This document shows positions 52,739 to 61,812 of a stretch of 64,000 nt of DNA, piece by piece. The stretch comes from Paulinella micropora (Eukaryota > Cercozoa > Imbricatea > Euglyphida > Paulinellidae): contig WBZZ01000007.1 of assembly GCA_019918135.1 (NCBI GenBank), positions 96,001-160,000 of the forward strand, in the 5' to 3' direction. The notes under the pieces are model-generated. The model was not told where the DNA came from. It saw only the letters and a program-made list of their open reading frames with translations, and did no database searches. The translations under genes were made by a program, and so were the position numbers. How positions within the stretch are numbered: position 1 is the first letter of the stretch; every line of letters begins with the position of its first letter.

Positions 52739-54927
52739 TTAGCACCGGCCCGTCGTCAGAGCCACCGGACCGCTAATCAGGAGAGACAGGCTACCTTTTT
52801 TTATTTTAGGTACACAGCGCGTGAGGATGCGACGGCAAGCGCGGGCTACCGAGCCCCGCCTAGATCGGCACCACCAGGTTCTGGATGTCCCCCAGAAAGG
52901 ACATTCGCGCATTCCTGCCGCACACTCTCTGCACGCCCGGGCATGGCCGCAGGGGACGAACACGACCAGGGGCCGGGGGCCTTCTTCGCAAATGTCACAG
53001 GTCCGAGCCCGTGGGGGCTCTTCCTGCTCGGCGGCCTGCCGCAGCCGCTGCAGCGTGGCTCGCGCGGCCGCGACCTCGGCGGCCAGCCCGAGCAGTGCCC
53101 TTCGCAGGTCCTTGAGGGCGCCCAGCAATTCCGCCCGCTCGGCCCGGAACTCTTGGCAGCGGCGGCTGAGCGTCTCGTGCTGGGATGTCAGCTTGTCCAC
53201 CTCGGACTGCGGTCTTTTCTGTTCATGGGCCAGCCTCTTGTTGCAGGCCCGCAGCCTTTTGCCTCTCTCCAGCACTGATTGCAAAGGGCTGGGGGCACGG
53301 CCGGCCGGCGCCCGGCCGGGTTCTGGTGCCGTCTCTGGCTGCGCCGGCCCCTGCCCCGCGCCCGTCCCGCGGGAGCAGTGGGGCCAGGCCCGTCCGGCGC
53401 CTGCCTCCAGCAGCACGCCTAAGGCCGGGCCCGGCGGATTCTCTGGGCAGGGTAAGGACGGCGCGAGGTAGGGCTGGTCACGGCGCAGCAGGGGTCCCAG
53501 CGGCTCGGAGGAGGCTGCGGCCCTCGGCACGGCAGGCGGCCCGTCGCGCCGGGGCGCGGCCGGTGGCTCGGCCGGTGGCTCGTCGCACGGGGGGCCGGCC
53601 ACGGCCGAAGGCTCGTTGACGATGATTCTGGCGGCGCGTTCAATGGTCCGCAACAGGTACACGGCCGAGGCCGGGCTGGGGAGCCCCCGGGCCCGTAGCC
53701 GGGCCTTGAGGCGCCACCACCTCATACCCATGCACTGCGAAGCGTAGGAGTTCTGCTCGCCGAGCCATTCGCACGCCGGGTCCGCGCCGTAGTGGGCCAG
53801 GACATCGAGCATCAGCCACACACAGGCAAAGTCCTCGCTCGCCATCTTCACGCAAGGGTATTCGGCGCACAAGCCCGTGCAGAGTACTTCGAGCACCGTC
53901 TGGCTCCGCAGTTCGAAGGGCAAAGGCGGCTGGTACACCGGGGTGCCCAGCCCCAGGAAAGTGTGCAGGAGCAAGGGGAACCTCAGCAGGACCGCCGCCA
54001 CCGGCCACACCAGGCTGCGAGAGTGCAGCAAAGCACCGGCGTCCAGGAATATCTGCCAAAAGTCCTCGGGCTGCGACTGGAGCAGTGTGGCGCGCAGGAT
54101 TGCTATCATCAGGCGAGCGTCTGCCACGTTCGGCTCGGCCAGGAGCACGCGCAATTCACCCAGTCTGTCCGCCAACAGCAGCTCCAAGGGGAACCTGGAC
54201 GCGGCCCGCTTTCTGGCCGCGCCGCGCCGGGCCCGCAGGCCCGCCAGCAAGGAGCGCAGGGTGCGCTCCGAGGAAGACTTAGCCAGGGTCCTAGACCACA
54301 GCAGTGTCGCCACCGCCAGCAGCCGCAGCCAGGCCAGGGCGAACGCCATGGCCGACAGGCTGTTGAGCTTCACGCGCGCCAGCAGCCGGCCGCCCGAGGC
54401 GGCCAGCTTAGTGTCGGGGCCCTGGAGCAGTTCGAGGAAAACTTCGGGCGCCGCCTGTGCGCAGGCCATTCTCCCAAGCTCGGACGCCGGTGCCCCCCGA
54501 TGAGGCGTTCCACGTGCTTGCGTGCTGCTGGGGTGCACGGGCTCTGTACCACCGCCAGCCCTAGCTCTGTACCCAGCGCCTCCCACTCGGCCAGCTTTTC
54601 CTGGCTCCACTCGCGCAGCAGACCGATCGCGTCTCGCACCTTGGCACGTGCTGCGCGCAGGCAAAACAGCAGCGCCTCCTCTTTGCGCCGTTGGAGAAAG
54701 GTAGCGACCAGGGTCTTCCACACCTGCAGACCACCGGTCTCGAGGCTGCCGCTGTGGAGGTAGTACTGGAGCCTGTGCGCCTGTGCCTGGGACCAACGCT
54801 CCTCCATGACGCCCTGCAGGAGGCTCTCCCAGCCCTGCTCGAGGGGCGCGAGTTGCGCGGCGTCGTCAGGGGTAGGAGCGTTGGCGCCGCCGCCGGTGGC
54901 CGCGGTAGTAGGCTGGTGAGACAACAT
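52739..54927 (-). CDS. C-terminal RING-finger protein with coiled coil; frameshifts near 54490 and in the RING
   Basis: Start at 54927 (MLSHQPTTAAT). Helical part with KTLVATFLQRRKEEALLFCL. After a shift in a G6 run near 54490: MAFALAWLRLLAVATLLWS, PEDFWQIFLDAGALLHSRSL and VLLRFPLLLHTFLG. Then a Pro/Ala-rich linker, a coiled coil (SEVDKLTSQHETLSRRCQEF, then LLGLAAEVAAARATLQRL) and a C3HC4 RING: CDICEEGPRPLVVFVPCGHA, RACRECAAGMRECPF. The expected final Cys is missing because TTCTGGGGGAC has one base too few; restoring frame gives GDIQNLVVPI and a stop at 52860, the usual end of a C-terminal RING. In the actual frame the protein runs on to 52739. RING proteins are usually E3 ubiquitin ligases; this copy as written has a broken metal site. 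Confidence 0.7.
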
Positions 54928-55239
54928 GCTGCTGGCTGGCTGGCTGGTTGCTGCTGCTCTGGGCTGGAACTGGATTTGTGCGTCGTCCTGGGCCAGGGCA
55001 GCTACCCAACGGCCGGGGGCTCCCCCCCCACGCGCTTGTCGAGGGGGGGGGGGGGGCAGCCCGGCACGCGCCGCCCCCCGCGGCAGCTCGGTCTGCGCGT
55101 CCGTCGCCCCCCCCCCCCCCCGGCGCGCGCGTGGGGGGGGGGGGCGCACCGTCGTCCCCCCGTTCCCGCTCGCCGGCGCCTGCACACGCGCCCTCTGCCG
55201 CGCACCCACGCTCGAGCGCGGCGGGCGCGGGGCACCTAA
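54928..55239. other. Divergent spacer with G and C runs and a dispersed GC repeat
   Basis: G and C runs at about 55045-55057, 55109-55120 and 55132-55143. The segment 55143-55200 (GCGCACCGTCGTCCCCCCGT, then CTCGCCGGCGCCTGCACACG) recurs almost exactly at 56611-56668, each time right after a G run. No gene. Confidence 0.6.
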
Positions 55240-55772
55240 GGCGAGTCGGACGAGCGGACCGCGTCCCTGGCCGCATTCAAGGCCAACAGAAGGGGCTCCC
55301 GTCAGAGGTGGTGCTCGAATTCAGCAAGCACTGCTTTTCCGGGCCGCAGCTAAGTATGCTGCTGGACAGCAAGACCCCGGTGTGGCTTACGCGACCAAGC
55401 TTTGACCCCAACGACTACACGCGGGGGGGCGGCCGGTCCCGCGGCCAGAGGGGCCTGCCCGCTGCTCCCGCAGAGGCCAGGGTAAGCAGCACGCCATGGT
55501 TACTGGCCTTGTTCGGGGTTGGCACACTCGAGGGACGAAGGGTGCAAACGCTTGCAGAGGACGCCGCCGAGCGAGAACGACGGGAGTACCCGCCGGACCT
55601 ACTCGAGTTCAAGTGGCATCCAAACGCTAGGTTGGAAATCCCGGTCTGCTGTCAGTACCGGCCCGCGCCGTCAGAGCCCCGGCCGGCAACCCCCCCCCCC
55701 CTTCCCCCCCGCGGACCGCTAGCCAGCCAGCAGAGAAAAGCAAGCTTTTTTAATGCTAGGAACGCAACGTAG
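55240..55772 (+). pseudogene. Duplicated 3' fragment of the LRR gene
   Basis: From 55240 (GGCGAGTCGGACGAGCGGAC) this matches 50766-51170 of the upstream LRR gene, in the same direction. The frame ending at 55772 reads GLPSEVVLEFSKHCFSGPQL, PSFDPNDYTRGGGRSRGQRG, STPWLLALFGVGTLEG and PPDLLEFKWHPNARLEIPV without a break. It has no 5' part and diverges after ~55640. It is a truncated duplicate; the RING gene lies between the two copies in the opposite direction. Confidence 0.7.
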
Positions 55773-56006
55773 GTATGTATGTACCAGCAAGAACAGCCCC
55801 CCTCCCCAAGGAATGGAGCAACCATAATTATTAGACAAAACAGTTGAGCTGATTCATGGGTCGCGAAGAAGCTATAAACGAGTTTACGCGGCCTTGATCC
55901 TTGATGATTTAGAAATGAGGGGTGTTCAATCCGAAACACCAAGCCGTGGTGGACATAGTCGTGGTGGCGGAAGAGAAGCCGGCCGCTGGGATAGAAATTG
56001 TGTACA

Positions 56007-56447
56007 CTAACCCCGCGTCCAGGAAAAAAGCTCAGCGTCTGGGCTTGCTCCGCGCTGGCTACACCCCGGGCTTCTGTCTGTACGAGGTAGGGCATGCTCT
56101 ACCATGTCACAACCCACTCGTAGTTCGCCCTGAGGCCCTGACAGACACATTGGACAGAAACGAATGCACTGTAGGTGGTAGCGCTTAGTTCGCGGCGGCT
56201 GGCGGCCCGTCACCCAGAATCGACTACAGTAGGATCTCCACGACATAACGCTTTCCCCCATATAGATGATGTACACAGGGCGCTGATCAGAGAAGTTTTC
56301 GTGGCAGACCACACAGCAGGGGCTGTGTGGCTCCTGGCTAACACAAATGCCCGGGGCACTCAGAGACTCAGAAACACACACACACACATACACACGCACA
56401 CAAGCAAACAGGGAAAGACACAGACAATCACAACATGCACAGAACAT
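56007..56447 (-). CDS. Possible zinc-binding protein fragment
   Basis: Minus frame with paired cysteines and a histidine: PCCVVCHENFSDQRPVYI, then SYCSRFWVTG, then RYHLQCIRFCPMC. The HxxC and CPMC end recalls a RING-H2-type site, and CVVCHENF a RING start, but the middle pair (C-x-H) is not in place, so this could be a degenerate or novel zinc fold. The N-terminal codons (56447-56370) are (CA)n-derived and not credible; an exon beginning near 56345 is more likely. A + frame (55922-56188) overlaps and cannot be excluded. Confidence 0.35.
   Translation of the reverse strand: MFCACCDCLCLSLFACVRVYVCVCVSESLSAPGICVSQEPHSPCCVVCHENFSDQRPVYIIYMGESVMSWRSYCSRFWVTGRQPPRTKRYHLQCIRFCPMCLSGPQGELRVGCDMVEHALPRTDRSPGCSQRGASPDAELFSWTRG
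56376..56404. repeat. (CA)n microsatellite
   Basis: ACACACACACACATACACACGCACAC run, interrupted. Confidence 0.85.
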
Positions 56448-56469
56448 ACACCTCCACTGTCTTCTCCTC

Positions 56470-56877
56470 CTGGCGGAGCGTCGTGGTGCCAGCGGGATTC
56501 ATCTCTGGCCCAGGTAGCACTTGGCAAAAGGCAGGGAAACAGAAAAGTGGGGGAGGAGGGCGCTCCCCCCTAGCCCCACACCCTCCGCCCACTGCAGGGG
56601 GGGGGGGGGGGGCGCACGCTCATCCCCCGTTCCTGCTCGCCGGCGCCTGCACACGCGCACTCTCCCGCGCGCGCCCCGCCACGCTCGCGTGCGGGTCCAC
56701 GGGCGCGCGGGAGAGTGCGCGTGCGCACCCCCCCCACCTTGGGGCGCGTTCCCCTGCACGCGCGACCGTCTCTGCGCGCACGCACCCACACCACCCCCCC
56801 CCCCCCCCCTCTGCCCGTGTCCCCAGGGGCCGCCCCCAGAACTCCTACTCCAGCCTTCGACCAAGTGTCGCGCCCAG
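56470..56877. other. GC-rich spacer with homopolymers
   Basis: Holds a G run (56598-56611), the second copy of the GC repeat (56611-56668), an imperfect palindrome in which GCGCACTCTCCCGCGCGC (about 56656) faces GCGCGCGGGAGAGTGCGC (about 56703), and a C run (56794-56809). It is the probable promoter region of the dioxygenase gene. No gene here. Confidence 0.5.
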
Positions 56878-58107
56878 ATGTCTAGGCCCCGCTCAGACGA
56901 CGCTGCGGACCCGAGGCTGGACCAGGCCGGCGAACACACGCCGGCGCAGCCGCCACCCAAGAGGCTCAAGACCACGCCTGCCGCCGCGGCCGGCTCGTGA
57001 CCACGCCAGCCGAAAAAAGGCCCACCTACCGCCGAGCAAAGGGAGGCCCTAGAGGCCTGGCAGCAGGGCCTACCGTGCTGGACCGAGAACTTACCTCCAG
57101 GGGATCCAGGGGTCGCTGCAACGGCACGGGCTGGCGGTGGTGCGAGGCTTGTTGCAGCCGGCAGAAATCCGGTCTCTCCTGGACTTGGCGTACTCATACC
57201 TAGCGAAACTTGGGACGGGATCAGGGCCGACGACATCACGACTTTCCTCAACAAGAACTGGCCTGGCATCGCGTCAGTGGGTATTGTCAAGGACGGCCGG
57301 TCGGGTCTACACACGGGTCGCCTGGCGTGGGAGCTCAGTCGCTATGCGTTGGAACGCTTTTTCGCGGTCTTCTTTGGCACCGAGGACTTGCTGGTCAGCT
57401 TTGATACGCTGGGCTTGTTCCTTGCTCGCGAGGGACAAGGCCGCGCGCGGCGAGATGCCCAAGGCGGAGGCGGAAAAGATGGTCACCAAGGGTTTATGGT
57501 TCCACGTGGACCTGGGCCCCACCGACAAGACAGGAGAGGCTTACCTCAGGGATCACTTGCAGTCGTTCGTCAATCTCCTGCCGGCCGATGCGTCGACGGG
57601 TGGCCTCGTGTGTGTGCCGGGTTCGCACACGCTGGGTCTGCACGAGGACCTGCAGCGCAGCTTTGGCTACGCGGGCACCAAGAAGAACTACCTGCCGCTC
57701 GGCCCGCTGCCCGCGCTGCGAACATGGCTGCAGGGCCGGGTGCTCGAGCCCTACCGTGTAGCTGCACCCGCGGGGGCCCTGGTTCTTTGGCATTCAGCGG
57801 CAATCCATTACAACGCGCCGGCGCTCCGGGGGGGCCGGCCGCGGGACCCGTGGCTCGTGAATTCTCCACTCCTGCGTGTCGTAGGCACGCGGTCCCGGCC
57901 GCGAACTTTACGGCGGCGGAGGAAGAACGGCTGGCGGCGCAGCGGCGCGCGTGGGTAGACAAGGGGGCCCTGACTACGCACTGGATCGAGCCCGCCCGGG
58001 CCCGGGCGGAAGTGCTAGTGTACCCGCGTTCTCGTTTTTTCCTGCACCTAGCCTGGGCGGGGCTGACTCCGGCCCAGGTCAGGGCTCGCTACGGCCGGTG
58101 GCTGTAG
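56878..58107 (+). CDS. Phytanoyl-CoA-dioxygenase-like Fe(II)/2-oxoglutarate oxygenase, frames broken
   Basis: Start MSRPRSDDAADPRL at 56878, then an NLS-like PPPKRLKT. Order across frames: PPTAEQREALEAWQQGLPCW; SLQRHGLAVVRGLLQPAEIR; WDGIRADDITTFLNKNWPG and LAWELSRYALERFF; KGLWFHVDLGPTDKTGEAY (the HxD iron ligands, ~57500); GGLVCVPGSHTLGLHEDLQR; ALVLWHSAAIHYNAPALRGG (distal His region, ~57790); and after a last shift near 57870 HAVPAANFTAAEEERLAAQR to the stop at 58107. This matches the PhyH family, which hydroxylates lipids or other small molecules. Frame changes lie near 57000, 57090, 57200, 57450 and 57870. Substrate cannot be inferred. Confidence 0.7.
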
Positions 58108-58898
58108 CCCCCCCCCCCCCCCCTGGCAGCGCAGGACCTCCTCGGAAGTACCAGTATTTTGCGCTCTCTACTTCATTAAAACTCTAGGACTCCAAGGTGA
58201 TAACCGATGACAACATACTTTCCTTGCGCCGGTCGGGATGGGGGCTGCGGCCCTCCCTGGTGAGACCGGGCATTTTTTTAATAATCTCCTCAGCGCTTGC
58301 TGGCGCCGTCGTACTAGGGCCGGCAGCAGCGACCGCACGGGCTGGGCAAGAATGCGACCAGCGCATCACGGCGGGGCGCGAAGCACGCCGTGAGGATTCT
58401 GGTGCAGTTGAGCCCGGGGCGAGGCTGGCCAGCGGCTGCCAACCTCTCGGCCGTGGGGTTCGCAAGCCACGGCGGTAGGCAGCAACAACACCGCAGGTCA
58501 GTCCACAGGCCGGCCAGCCCTCGGTCAAGCGAGGCCGGGTGGTCGCCGCCCCCCCTCCCGGCCGCGGGGGGCGGCCCCCCCCTCCCCGGCTCCGGCGTCA
58601 ATCCTCTCCCGTGCCCCTGGTTCCCCACCCCTTGCCCCGGGAGGGGGGAGGGGCGGCCGCGACCTCCTGCCCAGGCCAGCCCCCGTCGCCCGGGGAGGGG
58701 GCCATGGCGTGCCCGCGGCCGGGGTGCCCGCGGCCGGGATACACGGAGGAGGGTGCACGGAGGGGGGGGGGGGGTCGCCCCCCCCCCCTGGAGGGGGCGC
58801 AGGCGCGGCCGGGACCGGATGCGAAGAAAAAGCAGCAGGAAGAAGAAGCTCGGGTCATCCCCCAGGCAGAGCCGTTTCCTGTCCCCGCGCCAGGCGCT
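58108..58898. other. GC-rich spacer or 5' region
   Basis: C run at 58108-58122, G/C runs at 58760-58790. The frame of the following gene is open back to 58539 but is Pro/Gly/Arg low complexity there (PPPGRGGRPPPPRL), so I treat it as untranslated. An AT-richer patch (58140-58210) may hold a transcript end. Confidence 0.5.
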
Positions 58899-60401
58899 AT
58901 GGAGAGCTCGCCCAGCCCTGCGGGCCAGCCGCCCACCCCCGCGCCGACGGCGGCCGCGGACGGCGACTCGTTGCCGGCCGAGCTGCAGAAAGAGATCCTG
59001 CCTTTTCTGCCGGCCTGTACCCTTTTCACTTTGCTGCGCGTACGTGTCGGGGGCCTCTGGGGCCTGCGGGAGCAGCCCGCGCTGTGGCAGCGGCCGTTGG
59101 TGCTAGGCCACGCGCCCTCCCTGGGCACACAGCGGCTACTACAAAGCTTGGGGGTCCGTGTCAGGCGCATGTTCATCGGCAGCGTGGCCGAGTGGGAACG
59201 AGCGAGCGGTCTGCTGCCCTCCCTCGATGTGCGAGAGCTGGCGTTGCTGAGCGCGCTGCACGCGAGCGGCCCCCCGGCGGCAGGGCCCCGCGGACCCCTC
59301 TGCTACCTGCGCGAGCTGCCGCCGGGCGGCCTGGGCGGGGCGCGCCTGCGCAGGCTGTACCTGGGCCGGGCCCCCCAGCTGCGTTCGCTGCACGGGCTGC
59401 ACGTGCTGGCACCCCGCCTGGCCGAGCTGCAGCTGGAGCACTGCTCCTCCTTGCAAGATATCAGCGGCCACTCTCGGCTCCGCCGGCTGGTGCTGCGCGG
59501 CCTGTGGACCCCCGACCTCAACCTGCTGCTCCCCGCCCTGCCACAACTGGAATACCTGCACGTAGAGAGCTGTCCCGTCGTAGCCACGCTGTCCGCAGGT
59601 GAGCACGGTCTGCCCCGGCTGCGTGTGCTGCGGGTCTTGGACTGCCCCTCCCTGCAGAGCCTGCGGCTTCCACACTCTGCGCCCGGCCTGGAGGTCCTGC
59701 ACGTGCGCTTCGCGCCGCAGGCCGCAGACCCCCTGGGCCCAACGCCTTGGCCGCGCCTGCCAGAGCTGCGCAATGTGGACCTAGGCGACCTCGAACCGCC
59801 GGGCCACAACCTGGACTTCTTGGCCGGCGCGCCGCATCTGCACACGCTGCGGCTCCGCTACCCGGCCGCCGGCTGTGCGTCCCGCGACTGCCCGCTCACC
59901 CACACCCCCGACCTGCGGCCGCTGGCGGCCTGCCGTGGGCTGCGCGTGCTGTCGCTGCTGCCGGCGCTGGGCTCGATCGAGCCCTCCGGGCTCGGGCTGC
60001 TGCCCGAGCTACGGGAGCTCGAGCTGCGGGGGCTGGTTTACGCGCCCCTGCCCGCGCTCCTGTGCCTGCCGAACCTGCGCGCACTGCGCCTGCAAACCAC
60101 CCAGGTCACACTGTCAAAGGCCGCGCTAGCACCGCTGGCCGCGCTGGTCTCGCTAGACCTGTCCGGCTCCGGGGGGCTGGCCGTCCTCAAGGGCTTGACT
60201 AGCCTGCGCCACCTGCGCCAGGTACGAGTGAGCGGCTGCTTCTCACTGTGCTTCATAGAGCAACTAGACTTGCTGCAGGCCAAGGGCGTGGACTTTGTGG
60301 GCCTCCCCGACACCTACCCCTTCCGGCATACACAGACACAGGCGGCGGCGCCCCGCCCGGGCGCGAGGGCCAAGCGGCGGCTCACGGGGCCCGACCCCTA
60401 G
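58899..60401 (+). CDS. F-box / leucine-rich-repeat protein, intact frame
   Basis: Start MESSPSPAGQPP at 58899, chosen because it is the first Met before the F-box (SLPAELQKEILPFLPACTLF, then RVGGLW). About twelve LRRs follow: LRRLYLGRAPQLRSLHGL, LAELQLEHCSSLQDISG, LRRLVLRGLWTPDLNLL, LRVLRVLDCPSLQSL, LRELELRGLVYAPLPALL, LVSLDLSGSGGLAVLKGL and LRQVRVSGCFSLCFIEQLD. It ends basic (ARAKRRLTGPDP). One uninterrupted frame of 500 codons with nearly all G/C-ending codons, so it is the best-preserved gene of this block. The plan suggests an SCF substrate receptor; target unknown. It differs in sequence from the F-box/LRR gene at 20045-21500. Confidence 0.85.
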   Translation: MESSPSPAGQPPTPAPTAAADGDSLPAELQKEILPFLPACTLFTLLRVRVGGLWGLREQPALWQRPLVLGHAPSLGTQRLLQSLGVRVRRMFIGSVAEWERASGLLPSLDVRELALLSALHASGPPAAGPRGPLCYLRELPPGGLGGARLRRLYLGRAPQLRSLHGLHVLAPRLAELQLEHCSSLQDISGHSRLRRLVLRGLWTPDLNLLLPALPQLEYLHVESCPVVATLSAGEHGLPRLRVLRVLDCPSLQSLRLPHSAPGLEVLHVRFAPQAADPLGPTPWPRLPELRNVDLGDLEPPGHNLDFLAGAPHLHTLRLRYPAAGCASRDCPLTHTPDLRPLAACRGLRVLSLLPALGSIEPSGLGLLPELRELELRGLVYAPLPALLCLPNLRALRLQTTQVTLSKAALAPLAALVSLDLSGSGGLAVLKGLTSLRHLRQVRVSGCFSLCFIEQLDLLQAKGVDFVGLPDTYPFRHTQTQAAAPRPGARAKRRLTGPDP

Positions 60402-60485
60402 GCAAAACGGCCCCGACGACCCCTGTTCCTCTGTCTCGTCTCCTCTACCCTGGTAACCCTAACTTTGATTTAAGGCTGGGGCTTT

Positions 60486-61271
60486 TTAATAACGCCCCGC
60501 CATGACGGGTCCGAAGAAGGCCACCTGCCCCTCGACCAGACAGAGCAGCTTGGTGTAACCGGCCGCACGGCGCTGTTTCTCGACCACCTTGAACTGAAAG
60601 TAGACGCGGCCGGCCACGCGCAGGGCAGGGAATGCCAGTGTACGCTGGGGGTACGGCCTGTCCTGCTCCCAGGGTACAAAGCGGGCGGCGCCCGCCGCCG
60701 GCGGCGCACGCGCCGGCACAGTCCAAGCCCCGGACCCGAACAGCAAGTGCACTGCGCAAGTTTGCACTCCGCGGAGCCGCTGCCTCAGCCTAGCCAGTCC
60801 GTCCGCCGGCCGCGGGATGTCGCGGCACAGCACCTGCGCCCGCCCCGCACCTGCTGGCTCCCGCCCCCGTGAGAGCCAGAAGGTGTAGTCGTGCTGCGGC
60901 TCACGGCGCAGCACCAGGAAATCAGCGGGGGTCGTGCGGGCCAGGTACGCCAGCAACCCCGCCACGAAGGCGCTGCCGATTCCCTGGCGTCGTCGCCCCA
61001 CGTCTACTTCACAGAGGTCCAGGCGCCAGCCGTCGGCTACCGACAGCAGCACGTACGCCAGCAGCTGCTGGCCCTCGAGGGCACATTCTTCGTACACCAG
61101 CAACAGCCTCCCGGGCTCTGCTAGCGCGCTCGCCAGGAGGTTCCAGTTGTGCCTGAACCCGGTGTCTTCGTGGGTGCCCGACGAACGTTCCACCAGCTCT
61201 CGCAGAACGGGCAAGTCGGGGGCATGCGCCGCACGCACCGAGGCCTCCCCGCTCCACCTCTCGCTATCCAT
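60486..61271 (-). CDS. GNAT-family N-acetyltransferase
   Basis: Start MDSERWSGEASVRAAHAPDL at 61271; the frame is open further upstream but is low complexity there. The GNAT fold is seen in order: VRAAHAPDLPVLRELVERSS (beta1-alpha1), LLLVYEECALEGQQLLAYVL, WRLDLCEVDVGRRRQGIGSA (motif A with RRRQGIG binding acetyl-CoA) and FVAGLLAYLARTTPADFLVL. A C-terminal extra part (VHLLFGSGAWTVP, then YTKLLCLVEGQVAFFGPVM) is not part of the core. Convergent with the F-box/LRR gene, 84 bp apart. The acceptor is unknown: protein N-terminus, lysine or small molecule. Confidence 0.8.
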   Translation of the reverse strand: MDSERWSGEASVRAAHAPDLPVLRELVERSSGTHEDTGFRHNWNLLASALAEPGRLLLVYEECALEGQQLLAYVLLSVADGWRLDLCEVDVGRRRQGIGSAFVAGLLAYLARTTPADFLVLRREPQHDYTFWLSRGREPAGAGRAQVLCRDIPRPADGLARLRQRLRGVQTCAVHLLFGSGAWTVPARAPPAAGAARFVPWEQDRPYPQRTLAFPALRVAGRVYFQFKVVEKQRRAAGYTKLLCLVEGQVAFFGPVMAGRY

Positions 61272-61559
61272 TCGCTTTCTGTGGCTGCGCGGCGTCCCTG
61301 GCGCCAGAGGTACGCCCCCCCCCCCCCCCCCGGAAGATCCCTCCGGCGCTCCACGCCCCGGGCCGGGCTGCACGCGGCACGCCCCGCGCGAGGGCATCCC
61401 CCCTCCCCCCCCCCCCCCCGCCGGGGCGCGGGGTTCGGTCTGCCCCCCCCCCCCCCCCCCGGTGGCCGCCCAAGTCGCGGAGCGCTGTGGCCGCGGGTCC
61501 CGGGCCCCGCGGCAGGTGGACCCCTCCTCTCCCCCTATTTGGCCGGAAGGGGGTGGGGG
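61272..61559. other. C-run-rich 5' flank of the acetyltransferase gene
   Basis: C runs of 10-16 at 61317, 61401-61421 and 61445. No gene; the upstream promoter must lie here or beyond. Confidence 0.5.
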
Positions 61560-61812
61560 GGGGGGGGGCACCCCTCAGCGGGGAAGAGGCACCCCCCCCT
61601 CCCTCTGGGAGGAGGCACCCCCCCCCCCCCCTCAGAGAGGAGGTATCCCCCCCCCCCCTCAGAGAGGAGGCCCCCCCCCCCCCCTCTGGGAGGAGGCACC
61701 CCCCCCCCCCTTAGAGAGGAGGCCCCCCCCCTCTGGGAGGAGGCACCCCCCCCCTCAGAGAGGAGCCCCCCCCCCCCTCTGGGAGGAGGCACCCCCCCCC
61801 CCTCTCAGGGAG
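61560..61812. repeat. C-tract minisatellite
   Basis: About ten units made of CTCTGGGAGGAGGCA or CTCAGAGAGGAGG separated by C runs of 7-13. Unit length varies through the C run. It can form G-quadruplex on the minus strand. Confidence 0.9.

Noticed and set aside
53419..54763. + strand frames opposite the RING gene
   Set aside because: They are Gln/Arg/Pro/Ala shadows; the minus frame has coiled coil and RING signatures.
55002..55235. Arg/Pro/Gly-rich frames on both strands between the RING gene and the LRR fragment
   Set aside because: Created by G/C runs and the dispersed GC repeat; no strand shows real codon bias.
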